Notes under the pieces: model-generated
Database searches by the model: none
The model's input: only the letters and a program-made list of their open reading frames with translations
Told to the model about the DNA's origin: nothing
Program-made: the position numbers and the translations under genes
Origin: Deltaproteobacteria bacterium
GTDB lineage: Bacteria > JAGRBM01 > JAHCIT01
NCBI GenBank assembly: GCA_026129095.1
Contig: JAHCIT010000014.1
Span: forward strand, 1 to 43,297
Direction of reading: 5' to 3'
DNA: 43,297 bases
Part shown: positions 18,449-28,671 of the stretch, piece by piece
Position numbering within the stretch: position 1 is the stretch's first letter
Layout of the letters: each line of letters opens with the position of its first letter

Positions 18449-20257
18449 ATGGAACCCTCATCACGCTCCCTCAGGCTGCAGCCCCTTGATGGCTGGCAGC
18501 GAACCCACCGTAATCATGAATTGACCGCAAAGGATGCGGGGCAGGAAGTGGTCCTGTTCGGCTGGGCGCATTCAAACCGTGACCACGGCGGCGTCATCTT
18601 TATTGATCTCAGGGATCGTTGGGGGATCACGCAGGTGGTGGCTGATCCGGCCCACAGCAAGGAAGCGCATGCCCATGCCGATCTTGTCCGCGGCGAATTC
18701 GTGCTGGCGGTAAGGGGCCGTGTCCGGTCCCGGCCAAAGGACATGATCAACCCGCGCCTTCCGACCGGCGAGATCGAGGTGCTGGTGGACGAACTCCGGA
18801 TCCTGAACACCAGTGCGCCGCCGCCGTTCCAGATAGACGACAAGAGCGAGGTGAACGAGAACACTCGTCTCAAGTACAGGTATCTCGACCTCCGCCGTCC
18901 CGTGGTGCAGAGGCCATTTGTGCTCCGGCACGAGATCATGGCGGCCACCCGGCAGTATTTGAACCGGAACGGGTTTCTGGATCTGGAAACACCGATGCTC
19001 ACCAAGTCGACGCCGGAAGGCGCACGGGATTTTCTCGTTCCCTCACGGGTCAATCCTGGCCGCTTTTATGCCCTGCCCCAGTCACCGCAGCTGTTCAAGC
19101 AGATACTGATGGTGTCGGGCTTCGATGCGTACTACCAGATCGTCAAATGCTTCCGCGACGAGGATTTGCGGGCCGACCGGCAGCCTGAATTTACGCAGAT
19201 CGATATCGAAAAGAGCTTCCTTACCTGCGAACAGATGTACGCCCTCATCGAGGGGCTCCTGAAGGAACTGGTGAAGGTCTCCCGGGGCTATGACATTTCC
19301 ACTCCTTTCCCGCGGCTCACTTACGCCGAGGTGATGGAGCGATATGGCTCCGACAAGCCAGACACCCGGTTCGGCCTTGAGCATCTCACGGTGACCGACC
19401 TGTTCAGGGGGTCCGGCGTCAAGGTATTCGCCGCGCAGGTGGAGTCTGGCGGCATCGTCAAGGCGATGAATGCCAAGGGCGGCGGCCAGCTCTCGCGGAG
19501 CGAGATCGACTCGTTGACGGACCTGGTGAAGATACACGGAGCCAAGGGGCTTGCGTGGATCAAGATCAACGAGGGCGGTGCGTGGCAATCGCCAATAGAG
19601 AAGTTCCTCTCGCCTGCCGAGAAGGACGGACTCAGGGAACGGCTGAAACCCGAAGTCGGCGACATCCTTTTCTTCATGGCCGACAAACCGGCGGTTGCTC
19701 ACGCGGCCCTGTCGGCCGTGCGGCTGCATCTGGGAGCGAAGCTGAACCTCATTGACCAGGCGAAGCTGAACTTCCTGTGGGTGACCGACTTCCCCATGTT
19801 CGAATTCGACGAGGCGGAAAAGCGGTATGTGGCGCTCCACCATCCGTTCACCGCGCCGCGGGACGAGGACATTCCACTCCTTGACACCGACCCGCTCAAG
19901 GCGACGGCCCAGGCATACGATATCGTGCTGAATGGCCTGGAACTGGGCGGCGGCTCGATCCGTATCCACCGGCAGGATATCCAGCAGAAGGTTTTCAGCG
20001 CGCTCGGACTGACGGCCGAGGAGTCACAGGCAAAGTTCGGGTTCCTTCTTGACGCGCTGCAGTTCGGAACGCCGCCCCATGGGGGGCTGGCGCTGGGTCT
20101 TGACCGGACCGTCATGCTGCTGGCCGGAATGCACTCGATCCGGGATGTGATCACCTTCCCCAAGACCCAGAAGGGGGTAGATCTCATGACCGACGCCCCG
20201 GGGGAAGTAGATGCAAAACAGCTTCTGGAGCTCTCGATCCGTATCCACCGGCCCTGA
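18449..20257 (+). CDS. aspS: Aspartyl-tRNA synthetase (bacterial type)
   Basis: The 602-residue class II enzyme charges tRNA-Asp. The N-terminal OB fold starts VVLFGWAHSNRDHGGVIFID. Class II motif 2 is CFRDEDLRADRQPEFTQID and motif 3 is GGLALGLDRTVMLLAGM. The bacterial GAD insertion is present between them, for example GGGQLSRSEIDSLTDLV. The end SIRDVITFPKTQKG is typical. Sequence alone does not show whether it is discriminating or also charges tRNA-Asn; no gatCAB genes are in the window. The gene appears monocistronic: 126 bp separate it from the MglA-like gene, and a terminator lies about 245 bp after the stop. Confidence 0.97.
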   Translation: MEPSSRSLRLQPLDGWQRTHRNHELTAKDAGQEVVLFGWAHSNRDHGGVIFIDLRDRWGITQVVADPAHSKEAHAHADLVRGEFVLAVRGRVRSRPKDMINPRLPTGEIEVLVDELRILNTSAPPPFQIDDKSEVNENTRLKYRYLDLRRPVVQRPFVLRHEIMAATRQYLNRNGFLDLETPMLTKSTPEGARDFLVPSRVNPGRFYALPQSPQLFKQILMVSGFDAYYQIVKCFRDEDLRADRQPEFTQIDIEKSFLTCEQMYALIEGLLKELVKVSRGYDISTPFPRLTYAEVMERYGSDKPDTRFGLEHLTVTDLFRGSGVKVFAAQVESGGIVKAMNAKGGGQLSRSEIDSLTDLVKIHGAKGLAWIKINEGGAWQSPIEKFLSPAEKDGLRERLKPEVGDILFFMADKPAVAHAALSAVRLHLGAKLNLIDQAKLNFLWVTDFPMFEFDEAEKRYVALHHPFTAPRDEDIPLLDTDPLKATAQAYDIVLNGLELGGGSIRIHRQDIQQKVFSALGLTAEESQAKFGFLLDALQFGTPPHGGLALGLDRTVMLLAGMHSIRDVITFPKTQKGVDLMTDAPGEVDAKQLLELSIRIHRP

Positions 20258-20500
20258 AATTATTGAGAAAATCCGTTTTTCCCCAGTCAGAGCTATCTGC
20301 TGACGTAGCGCGTCATCGTGTTCAGGCTTTATTCGCACACTGAACTTGGGCCAGTCACGGCTCGAAAATCCGTCAGAAACAACCCTGTCCCTGTTGAACG
20401 TAAAGAGATGTAAATGCCTGTAATTCAAGGGTAATTTGGCAATATCTCGTTGCGCCCAATGGCCGGTTCTAAGTAGTCTTTAATTCGCATCACGGCACCA
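20258..20500. other. Gene-poor stretch between aspS and the envelope operon
   Basis: There is no supportable ORF in this ~240 bp. It is less GC-rich than its surroundings, especially 20400-20490, and ends at the terminator 20501-20530. A short untranslated RNA ending at that terminator is conceivable, but I recognise no RNA family. A TTGGCAATATCTCGTTGC segment at about 20436 resembles a sigma-54 site but has 12 rather than 10 nt between GG and GC. Confidence 0.4.
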
Positions 20501-20530
20501 AAAACTCGCCCCGCCTGGGGCGGGTTTTTA
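20501..20530 (+). terminator. Rho-independent terminator upstream of envelope operon
   Basis: CGCCCC (20507-20512) pairs with GGGGCG (20517-20522) around a GCCT loop, followed by GG and TTTTT (20525-20529). AAAA precedes the stem (20501-20504), so it may work on both strands. It lies about 245 bp after aspS, further than usual for that gene's own terminator. Confidence 0.8.
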
Positions 20531-20744
20531 ACGGATCAGAGGGCACTGGCGGGGACCGATCTGGCTCCGCCCGCTGCCCGTGGTCCGTTCGGGGAGTCGG
20601 AGAGGGCTTGTCTGTCTCGCGAGCGGACCGGCTTTCTCTCTCTGTTGCGGTGGGGTGATAGCCGAAGCACGCCTGGCTGGGGTGATCCCATGGCCGGTTT
20701 GTGGGGTGTGGACGTTGCAGGACGAGGCGAGACGGACAGTTCCC

Positions 20745-23700
20745 GTGCGGGCGAGTGCGCACCGCCGTGACGGGAGACCGAAGCCGGGGCATGGCAGCGG
20801 CCGGAAGCAATTCCTGTCGGCCGTGTTCCGTGCCGTCCTGCTCGCCTGCCTGCTTCTCCCTGCGGCGGCCTGTGAAAACACGAACAAGGCCAAGCCGCTT
20901 GCCGACTCAATTCCTCCGGGGGAGCAGTTCACCCGGTCGCCACCGGCAGCAGATATCCTGGTGCAGTTCACGGAACTGGCGCGGGCCGGGCAACTCGACG
21001 CGCTGGTGATCTCGTTCCAGCAGATTTACCGGACCGGCGGCCTGAAGGAGCTGGTCGATGCGTTGTCGATCATCCTGAACGCGCAGCGGGTGGAAGAGCT
21101 GTCGCGGGTGCTGAACGCCCTGATCGACCGGGGGACGATATTCCAGTTCACGCCGATCTCGACCGACCTGCTGAACGTGCTCGCAGCTGACCGCGATCCT
21201 TCCCAGCCGGGCATCCAGTCCTCGTGGGATCTGGTGTCGGTCCTGTTTGAAAGCGGCGCGATTCAGGACTTTCTGCCTGCACTCCGGAACCTGCTGGCGC
21301 CGGAGTTTCGCAGCGACGATCCCCGGTTCTCCGATCCGCGTGTGGAAGTGGTCGGGATACTGCTCGAACTGAACGACAAGCTGGGTTCGGATGGCCTGCA
21401 GAACATCCTGGACCAGCTCAACCTGGGACTCGTTCCCTACTCCCGGGTCCTTCCTCCGGACCAGGCATTCCTGGACCGCGGCGTGAACGGCGTTTTTGCC
21501 GTGCTCGCAGGCACGGGAACGACGCAGGCCTACGCGGCCGATGGAACGCTGAACTCGGCGGCTTCGACGTTCCGCCTCATGAACACAAACCTGATTCCCA
21601 CGCTGCCGAACGCCTGCACGCCGCAGCCGTCTGTCAACCCGGCCTTCCCGCAGGCGGTCCCGCTGGATAACTACCGGCTCTCGTTCCGGGTCCGGTTCCT
21701 TACCGGCCGCAATGCAGGCCGCTCGTTCAACATCGCTTCCGTGAACAGCGTGAACTCGCTGACGATCTGCCAGAACGCCTTTGTCCCCGGTGCCGTGGAC
21801 ATTGCCGAAGTGGGTCCTGTGCTGGAGGATGACACCAACTTCCGGTTCCAGATCCTCGTGCCGACGAATGTCCGCGCAACCGATGTGGAGCTGGACGACT
21901 TCAGCGTATTCCCGCCCGTGTTGAACGAGACATTCGACTACGCCGTCGATTCCGCTGCTGCCGGCGGCGTCGTATACAGCTTCCATGATCCGGCGGACTT
22001 CACGACCCGCGACTTCGCCGAAGCTGGCATCCAGGCAGGGGACGAGATCCGGTTCAAGAGCGGAGTCAATTCGGGACTCGACTTCAGGGTGGTCGCCCCC
22101 GCCCGCCGCGAACTCAAGGTGAAGCCGCGCTTCCTGGTGCAGGAAATGGCTGATGCGCTGGTCTTTGACCAGACCTACAACGACAGTTTTGCCGAGCGGA
22201 AGAAGCACCGGCGGCTGTCTGTCCTGTTGCCGGCGACACCGCTCGCGGGCGATATTCTTTATCTGGCACCGCAGTCGACAACGGGCCGGTTCCCGCGCGG
22301 CAACGACCTGAATTCCAGCAGCGGTTTCTATATCGCGGACCGGGCGGACACGACCCTGGCATACCGGTTTGGACAGCTGAACATCGTGCGCGATGCCCTG
22401 CCGGTGATCGAACGGGTGGTCAGCGGCAAGCTGACGCCCGATTCGCGCACGATTCTTGACCTGTTCCTGCTGACCGATCTCATGCCAGGCAACCGTTTCT
22501 ACGGCGACGACTTCGTGAGCCCCATCGAGCTGCTCGCGCTGACAAGCGTCCGCACCGACCAGAACCGGGACGGCGTGTTCAACGCCTTCGATAACCTGGA
22601 CCGCAACGGCGACGGCTCCTGCATGATCGCCAAGGATATCGTCGAGACCATCAATGTCCCGGCCAACCGGCGCATCCAGGTCGCCAAGACCGTGGACTAC
22701 CAGTTCGACTTCCTGAGCGGAACCCCCCAGTGCCAGCTCGACTTCCTCGACCTGAACAATGACGGCACGGTTTCGGATGGCGAGAACTTCGACGTGAATG
22801 GCGACGGCATTTTCGACATCCGGGATTTTTCCTTCGATGTGCTCACGAACCCGCTTTACGCCGCCCGCGCATTCCATTTTGACAAGGATGGCGACGGTTT
22901 CCCCGACTGCCGCCTGTTTACCGAGCCGCTGGACTGCCGGCTGTTCGACACCAATCTCGACGGCGTTCTGGACGATCAGGATCTGCTGCCGGCGGTCGTT
23001 GACCGGAACGGCCGGGTGAATCTGGTGAACGGGTTCTCGATACAGGACCGGTTCCCGGACGGGGCCCCCGACGGCGTGATCGACTATCGCGACATCCTGA
23101 ACACCGTCACCATCACGCCTGATAATTTCTACCAGCCCGATGACGCCAATCCGTTCACGCTGAACGACAATCTTCCCCGCCTGCTGGAAGCCACACTGGA
23201 CGGCGTGGAACTGGCATACAGCTCGGGCCTGGGGCCGTCGCTGGAGCGCGGAGCCTTCGCGCTGGCCGAGGGGTTGCGCAACCCGCTCCGGCTGTTCATC
23301 AACCGCGAGGACCAGAATGGCCAGGTCGTCAAGGAAGGCCTGCCGACGGTGATTATCCAGGACATCGGCTATGCGCTGCTGACGCAGGATCTGGTGAGTA
23401 ACGAGTACGTGCTGGGCCCCGCGATCAAGGCGCTCTACGCGCTGCTGACCGACGGTCCCCTCGGATACCAGTCGTTCCGTGGTTCCTTCGAAACCCGGTA
23501 CGCTGCTGAACTCCGGAAGGAATACAACCTGACGAGCGGCCAGTTTATCGAGGAGTATTTCGACCGGACGAGAGTTGCCGACGGTTCGACCTTCCTCCAG
23601 GCGCAGGCGCCCGTGAACCTGCTGACCCAGCCGGTCACGATCCGGATTCCCAACGATTTCGATAATCCTTTTGGGCGCGTTTTCCCGTATGGCACGCTGG

Positions 23701-26700
23701 AGTTCATTCTCCGCAATGCGCTGGGCAACATTGCGAACGATCCACTCGCATCGGTGGACGCCCTTTTCATACGCACCGCCCACAACTACCGGATGGAACC
23801 GCTTTGCCAGGGTCCGGATGGCTGTCTGGCGGTGCCGGTCCAGCGGGTGCTTCCCGACGGCAGTCCGATCGACCTGACCGAAGTCGCACTGGCGACTACC
23901 AGCGGCGATCCCGGCCAGGATCTGGTTCCGGGCAATGGACTGCGGATGTTCGGGTTCACCCGTGCAGAGGCACTTCTGGCCTGGGAGACACCGAAGGCAG
24001 TGTCCTGCGACATCGAGGCAAACGGACTTCCCCTGGCGACGGTGGCTGGAACGGGAGGATCCCTGAACCTCTCGCCAGATCCTCTCGACCTGGCAACTAC
24101 CTATTCCGTGACATGCCAGGGTACCGATGGCCCCGTGGAAGGCTCGCTGACGGTGGAGCAGCCGGTAGTGGGCGAGTTCCAGGTCCCCATCCGGGTGTTT
24201 GCGGCGACTCCATTCATCAAGACCGCACCCCAGTTCACCTCGCTTGGCTGGGATACCAGCGGCGTCACCGGGTGTTCGATCGACAATGGTATCGGAGCGG
24301 TCAATATCCCGTTCGGGCAGGTGTCGGTGAACCCCCCTGCCACGACGACCTATACGCTGACCTGTGATTCGGTGACCGGACCGGTGACCGCATCGACGAC
24401 GGTTGTCATCGGAACGCCCGGCACAAGCGTGGGACTGAGCAGCATTGAACTTGATGTCGCATCGGCAGCGAACGTGATCGATTTCAGCTTCGCGGTTCCG
24501 GGCGACATCATGGTGGTGGCTCGCCAGCCACTGCACTATGCCATTTGCGCGCCTGCTCTGGACGATCTTCCCAACGCCCCATCGGTCCTCGACCTGAGGC
24601 GGATGGCGGCGCCGGAAGTCGATGCCAGCGGGATTCCGCTGAACCCGGATATCCTGGACCCTGACAACTGCGATCAGTACCAGGTCTGGGATATCGATTC
24701 CCGGCCCGGGTATCCGGCTTACCGGGACAATACGATTGAAATCGAATCCCTGGAACCCACACCGGGGCTCCGTTTCGCCGACCGGCGCCGGATGGTGGAC
24801 CTTATCTGCAGCAAGGAGACGGTCGATTGCTATCGGGTGATGCAGGTGATCGGCGAGAGCGGCATCTATCTGGCGGCCGAGGAGGGGCTGGATGACGATA
24901 TCCTGCCGGGTGATGACATCGAAACCCGGCTTTCCGGCGGTGGGCTGTATCTGGGCACGATGGCAAACTACCTTGAAAGACTGCCCCATCAGCTGTTCCA
25001 GATTTACAACTTCCACCAGGAAGACGGACGGATCCCGACGTTTGACGGCCTGCCGCCGAACTTCGACTTCTCCAACATCGACCTTTCCCGCGCCCAGGCC
25101 AACGGTTCCCCGGAGTTCCGCCCCTCCATTGCGCAACAGATGACTCGTGCGCTGCCGATTTTCGACATCCAGGGCGAGTTCACGCTGCACTACGGGAGCG
25201 ATCTGAGGCGTCTCAATCCGGTTTCGACGACGGCGTACTCCGGCCAGCCACTTTCAAACCTGTGCCCGGTGAATTCGGTACCGGTTCTTTCCTGTAGCGG
25301 GGATTTCAGCGGCAACCCGTATACTGAAATCAATCACGATGGCACCGAGGACGATCTGGTGCTTCAGATCGGGACTGTGCAGGAACGGTTCCGCGTCAAG
25401 GCCGTGAAGGCGGACCAGATACTCTGCGTGAGCACCATATCCGTTAATGGCACGTCGCTGCCGGCCAGCATACCCGTTGTGGGAAGCGCCGGGTTCTCGC
25501 CGGATCTCAACTTCTACGATCCGTTCGCGAGTTTCGTGCCCGGCAGTCCGAACAATCCGCCTGACGAACTGAATGTGCGCGACGCGGCGGCCACGATATG
25601 CAAGCGGCAGGAACCGCCCACGGCGACTGTCTGCTCGGCATATCCGGCCTTTGTGCCGGGTGATCCGGTGCCGATCGTGCCGCGGAACTTCTGCACGGTA
25701 GAGAGCACATCGGTGTACCGGTGTAACGCCCCGCATCCCGGTGTCGATCCAAGCTGCCTGGTCAACGACACGGCTCCGCCGTCCGGTTCGGTTACCAGTT
25801 ACAGCATTCGCCGGTCGGTGAACGTGCTGGCGCAACTGCTTCCCCAGGTTTCACGGGTTCGCACGGCGACCGCCCGCCAGATGATCGAGGACACCAGCGC
25901 GATGACGGCTCCGCTGCTGGAGGGGTCGCTGGTGAGCGAATCCGACAAGCAGGCGATCCGCGAGTCGCTGAAGGCAATCGAGGCGCTGGCCCGGAACGGA
26001 ATTCTTCCGGTGGGGGTCCGTCTGGCGCAGGGACTGATCCGGCCCAATGGCCAGAACCTGAACGTCAATGACGCCATCATCACGGCGAGCCGATCGCTAA
26101 CCCGGTCCCGGCAGATGGATAACGGGGAGATCACCAACAACCGGATCGTTCTCCAGCAGCTGGAACCCCTGCTGGCGGCGCTGCTGAATCCGGATAACCC
26201 CCTGGTCCGGGACGCGCTCGACTTCCTGAACGCGTTCGATGAAGTCACCATCCAGAGCGTCAACAATCCGATCGTGATTCCTCCGATGCATTCGGCCTCT
26301 GACCCGGTGATCTACCGTGACATCATCGGGATTCCATGCAGTCTGGAGGAGATCGGCGTCGGGGCGTTCCCATGCGAGAACCGTACCGATGGTATCTCGC
26401 TGCTGGTGGACTTTGTCCGGGCGGCGACGGCAGCGGTTCCGCTACGGACCAAGGCAGGAGCAGTGCAGTATGATGCTTCCGGCAATCCCATCCTCATGCG
26501 GCCTGGCGATTTTCTCACGCAGGGGGCCGATGATCTCATGGCGCTCCTGGTTGACTGTATTGTCGGGGATGTGCCGCCGATCGGCATCGGCGCGCCGGTT
26601 TTCAACTGCAGTTCGCTGGAAGAACCTGCCCAACTGACGCTTTTTGGCGACATCATTGTCCAGGCGGCGCTTACGTTCGGAGCCATCGGGACCGATCCGG

Positions 26701-27350
26701 AGTTCGACACCGAGCTGGTCCCGTTCACGGCCACGCTGCTCGGCACGATCGGGGATCTGCTTGCCACGCCGCGGGGACAGCGCAAGGAGGATCCCCTTCT
26801 CTCGACGTTGCGGTTGTTCGCCGCTGAGCAGAGCCTGGCTGCGCTGGGTGAGGCCAACGACGCATTCCAGTCGCTGAACCATTCGGACCGCCAGAAGCTG
26901 CTTTCCTTCATCATCGACCAGTTTGACCCGAATACCGGCGCCGTCGCCGGATTTATCGACGCTACCATCCCGCTGATCGAGGCGGACGCGAAACTGGTGT
27001 TCCAGAAGGGCCTTTCGGAATTTTTCCAGGTCAATGTGGACCTGCCGCCTGTGCTCTGTTCCGCCGCGCCGTCGCTGGCCGGCCGGGTTATTGAATGCAT
27101 GACGCGGGTACTGGGCGATGTCCCGGAGCAGGACATCCGGTTTTTATATGATACGCTGGTCGAACTGATTGATACAGGGGTGGCGGACGTACTGGTGGGC
27201 GTCATCTCCCAGCTGGTAACGACGGGGGCACTTGAGCGCCTGACGCCGACGCTGGTGCTGATGTCTCAGGAAAACGTGACCGACGAGATGGTTATTTTTG
27301 TCAGCATTCTGCTGAATAATGGGGTGCTGGGGGTGGACAGGCCGAGATGA
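20745..27350 (+). CDS. Giant secreted lipoprotein (~2200 aa) with calcium-loop motifs and Ig-like repeats
   Basis: The frame runs about 6.6 kb. The N-terminus has a lipoprotein signal peptide: basic residues, FLSAVFRAVLLACLLLPAAA, then Cys. The start is uncertain: GTG 20745 gives a long basic n-region, GTG 20823 a minimal one; the frame is open back to 20580. After the lipobox comes a helical region (LKELVDALSIILNAQRVEEL). Residues ~600-760 hold EF-hand/dockerin-like loops (DQNRDGVFNAFD, DLNNDGTVSDGE, DVNGDGIFD, DKDGDGFPD, DTNLDGVLD), suggesting Ca2+ binding. Residues ~1080-1230 contain two similar beta units (VSCDIEANG...TYSVTC and VTGCSIDNG...TYTLTC), Ig-like. Many Cys follow. The FadL-type gene overlaps the stop by 4 bp. 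It likely sits on the outer membrane; function is unknown. Confidence 0.82.
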   Translation: MRASAHRRDGRPKPGHGSGRKQFLSAVFRAVLLACLLLPAAACENTNKAKPLADSIPPGEQFTRSPPAADILVQFTELARAGQLDALVISFQQIYRTGGLKELVDALSIILNAQRVEELSRVLNALIDRGTIFQFTPISTDLLNVLAADRDPSQPGIQSSWDLVSVLFESGAIQDFLPALRNLLAPEFRSDDPRFSDPRVEVVGILLELNDKLGSDGLQNILDQLNLGLVPYSRVLPPDQAFLDRGVNGVFAVLAGTGTTQAYAADGTLNSAASTFRLMNTNLIPTLPNACTPQPSVNPAFPQAVPLDNYRLSFRVRFLTGRNAGRSFNIASVNSVNSLTICQNAFVPGAVDIAEVGPVLEDDTNFRFQILVPTNVRATDVELDDFSVFPPVLNETFDYAVDSAAAGGVVYSFHDPADFTTRDFAEAGIQAGDEIRFKSGVNSGLDFRVVAPARRELKVKPRFLVQEMADALVFDQTYNDSFAERKKHRRLSVLLPATPLAGDILYLAPQSTTGRFPRGNDLNSSSGFYIADRADTTLAYRFGQLNIVRDALPVIERVVSGKLTPDSRTILDLFLLTDLMPGNRFYGDDFVSPIELLALTSVRTDQNRDGVFNAFDNLDRNGDGSCMIAKDIVETINVPANRRIQVAKTVDYQFDFLSGTPQCQLDFLDLNNDGTVSDGENFDVNGDGIFDIRDFSFDVLTNPLYAARAFHFDKDGDGFPDCRLFTEPLDCRLFDTNLDGVLDDQDLLPAVVDRNGRVNLVNGFSIQDRFPDGAPDGVIDYRDILNTVTITPDNFYQPDDANPFTLNDNLPRLLEATLDGVELAYSSGLGPSLERGAFALAEGLRNPLRLFINREDQNGQVVKEGLPTVIIQDIGYALLTQDLVSNEYVLGPAIKALYALLTDGPLGYQSFRGSFETRYAAELRKEYNLTSGQFIEEYFDRTRVADGSTFLQAQAPVNLLTQPVTIRIPNDFDNPFGRVFPYGTLEFILRNALGNIANDPLASVDALFIRTAHNYRMEPLCQGPDGCLAVPVQRVLPDGSPIDLTEVALATTSGDPGQDLVPGNGLRMFGFTRAEALLAWETPKAVSCDIEANGLPLATVAGTGGSLNLSPDPLDLATTYSVTCQGTDGPVEGSLTVEQPVVGEFQVPIRVFAATPFIKTAPQFTSLGWDTSGVTGCSIDNGIGAVNIPFGQVSVNPPATTTYTLTCDSVTGPVTASTTVVIGTPGTSVGLSSIELDVASAANVIDFSFAVPGDIMVVARQPLHYAICAPALDDLPNAPSVLDLRRMAAPEVDASGIPLNPDILDPDNCDQYQVWDIDSRPGYPAYRDNTIEIESLEPTPGLRFADRRRMVDLICSKETVDCYRVMQVIGESGIYLAAEEGLDDDILPGDDIETRLSGGGLYLGTMANYLERLPHQLFQIYNFHQEDGRIPTFDGLPPNFDFSNIDLSRAQANGSPEFRPSIAQQMTRALPIFDIQGEFTLHYGSDLRRLNPVSTTAYSGQPLSNLCPVNSVPVLSCSGDFSGNPYTEINHDGTEDDLVLQIGTVQERFRVKAVKADQILCVSTISVNGTSLPASIPVVGSAGFSPDLNFYDPFASFVPGSPNNPPDELNVRDAAATICKRQEPPTATVCSAYPAFVPGDPVPIVPRNFCTVESTSVYRCNAPHPGVDPSCLVNDTAPPSGSVTSYSIRRSVNVLAQLLPQVSRVRTATARQMIEDTSAMTAPLLEGSLVSESDKQAIRESLKAIEALARNGILPVGVRLAQGLIRPNGQNLNVNDAIITASRSLTRSRQMDNGEITNNRIVLQQLEPLLAALLNPDNPLVRDALDFLNAFDEVTIQSVNNPIVIPPMHSASDPVIYRDIIGIPCSLEEIGVGAFPCENRTDGISLLVDFVRAATAAVPLRTKAGAVQYDASGNPILMRPGDFLTQGADDLMALLVDCIVGDVPPIGIGAPVFNCSSLEEPAQLTLFGDIIVQAALTFGAIGTDPEFDTELVPFTATLLGTIGDLLATPRGQRKEDPLLSTLRLFAAEQSLAALGEANDAFQSLNHSDRQKLLSFIIDQFDPNTGAVAGFIDATIPLIEADAKLVFQKGLSEFFQVNVDLPPVLCSAAPSLAGRVIECMTRVLGDVPEQDIRFLYDTLVELIDTGVADVLVGVISQLVTTGALERLTPTLVLMSQENVTDEMVIFVSILLNNGVLGVDRPR

Positions 27351-28666
27351 ATCCTCGCAACTTGAGCGGAGGGCTGCCCGGCGGACGGTGGAGACACCGG
27401 CTCGCGGCGATGGCTTTCCTGTCCGCGGCCCTGCTGCTGCCGGCCGCTGCACGGGCCCAGTCGCCTGCCATCCAGTTCGGCCTCGGTTCGAAGTCGATGG
27501 CGCTGGGCGGTGCAGTGTCCGCGCATGCGGATGATTTCGCCGCCGTGTTCTACAACCCCGCCGGACTTGCGAACAAGACCGACCTCCAGCTTTCGGCCGG
27601 CCCGCAGCTGGTCATTCCCAGCTTCCGGATCCAGAGCTTTTCCGGTACCCGGAAGGGGAGCACCAAGACATTCCTTGCCAACAATTTCGGCGGTGTTGTG
27701 CCGATTGGCGGTCCGTTCGAACGCAAGCTCGCCATCGGACTGGCTGCCTACACACCGTTCCCGACCATCGTTTCTATACGTATCCGCACACCCGAGGAAC
27801 CCTCGTTTGTTTTCAGCGAGGACCAGCTCCAGACGCCGGTGATTGCCTTTGGTGCCGCATACCGGGTGAACCAGTATTTCTCGTTTGGCGCCGGCGGGCA
27901 GCTCCTCGTGACGGCGAAGGGCAAGATACGGACATCTGTGGACCTCGCCAACGCCGCGATACGCCAGCGCGATACGTCGATCACCATTGCGCCGACGCTT
28001 GCTCCCATTCTGGGTGTGCAGATCACCCCGATCCGGTACCTGAAGCTGGGCATGTTCTACAGGGGCAAGGTGAAGCCCGATTTCGACCTGCCGATCGACG
28101 TGGACGCCGACATTATCGGGTTCTCGTCGTCGTTCACGAGTTCGATCCTGTTCTCCCCGGCCCAGCTTGGTGGCGGTCTCTCTTTCGAGGTGCTTGAGAA
28201 ACTGATCCTTTCGACCGACTTCGTGTACGTGTTCTCGTCAGAAACACCGAGCCCCGGCATCGCGCTGCGGATCACGCCGACCGCGCTGGTTGCGCCGATC
28301 GTCACCATCGATCCGGACCCGAACTTCAGCAACACCTACGAACTGCGTGCCGGTGTCGAGTACAAGCTGAACGAGGATATCCGGTTCAGGGCGGGGTATT
28401 TCCGGCGTACAAGCCCCGCTCCCGAGCAGGTTTTCGACACGAGCTTCCTGGACTCCACTGCCAACGGTTTCTCCATTGGCACCGGTGTCACGCTGAAGGA
28501 TCCGACGGAAATACTCCAGAAGCCGTTCACGATTGACAACCATTTCCAGTGGACCCAGTACCAGCGTCGGACGTACCAGCGTGAATCACCGCTGCACCCG
28601 ATCGGTGATCTCCGCTTCAAGGGCCGGGTATTCAACATCGGCGCGACATTTACGGTGAGGTTCTGA
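27347..28666 (+). CDS. OmpP1/FadL-type outer-membrane transport protein
   Basis: The 439-residue protein starts at ATG 27347, overlapping the stop of the giant lipoprotein (ATGA). A signal peptide (LAAMAFLSAALLLPAAARAQ) is followed by the FadL-family signature FGLGSKSMALGGAVSAHADD and VFYNPAGLA. The N-terminal plug segment characteristic of these 14-strand barrels is present. The rest alternates polar and hydrophobic residues and ends in a Phe (FNIGATFTVRF), the usual C-terminal barrel signal for BAM. FadL proteins let long-chain fatty acids or aromatic hydrocarbons pass the outer membrane. Substrate here is unknown. Coupling to two lipoproteins suggests a hydrophobic-substrate uptake or surface complex. 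Confidence 0.9.
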   Translation: MNPRNLSGGLPGGRWRHRLAAMAFLSAALLLPAAARAQSPAIQFGLGSKSMALGGAVSAHADDFAAVFYNPAGLANKTDLQLSAGPQLVIPSFRIQSFSGTRKGSTKTFLANNFGGVVPIGGPFERKLAIGLAAYTPFPTIVSIRIRTPEEPSFVFSEDQLQTPVIAFGAAYRVNQYFSFGAGGQLLVTAKGKIRTSVDLANAAIRQRDTSITIAPTLAPILGVQITPIRYLKLGMFYRGKVKPDFDLPIDVDADIIGFSSSFTSSILFSPAQLGGGLSFEVLEKLILSTDFVYVFSSETPSPGIALRITPTALVAPIVTIDPDPNFSNTYELRAGVEYKLNEDIRFRAGYFRRTSPAPEQVFDTSFLDSTANGFSIGTGVTLKDPTEILQKPFTIDNHFQWTQYQRRTYQRESPLHPIGDLRFKGRVFNIGATFTVRF

Positions 28667-28671
28667 GAACG

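Noticed and set aside
20436-20456. Possible sigma-54 promoter (TTGGCA...TTGC) upstream of the giant lipoprotein
   Set aside because: Twelve rather than ten bases separate the GG and GC pairs.
20907-25190. 1427-codon antisense frame inside the giant lipoprotein gene
   Set aside because: Long antisense frames are expected in high-GC DNA; it has no signal peptide or recognisable domain, while the plus strand has a lipobox, calcium loops and operon coupling.
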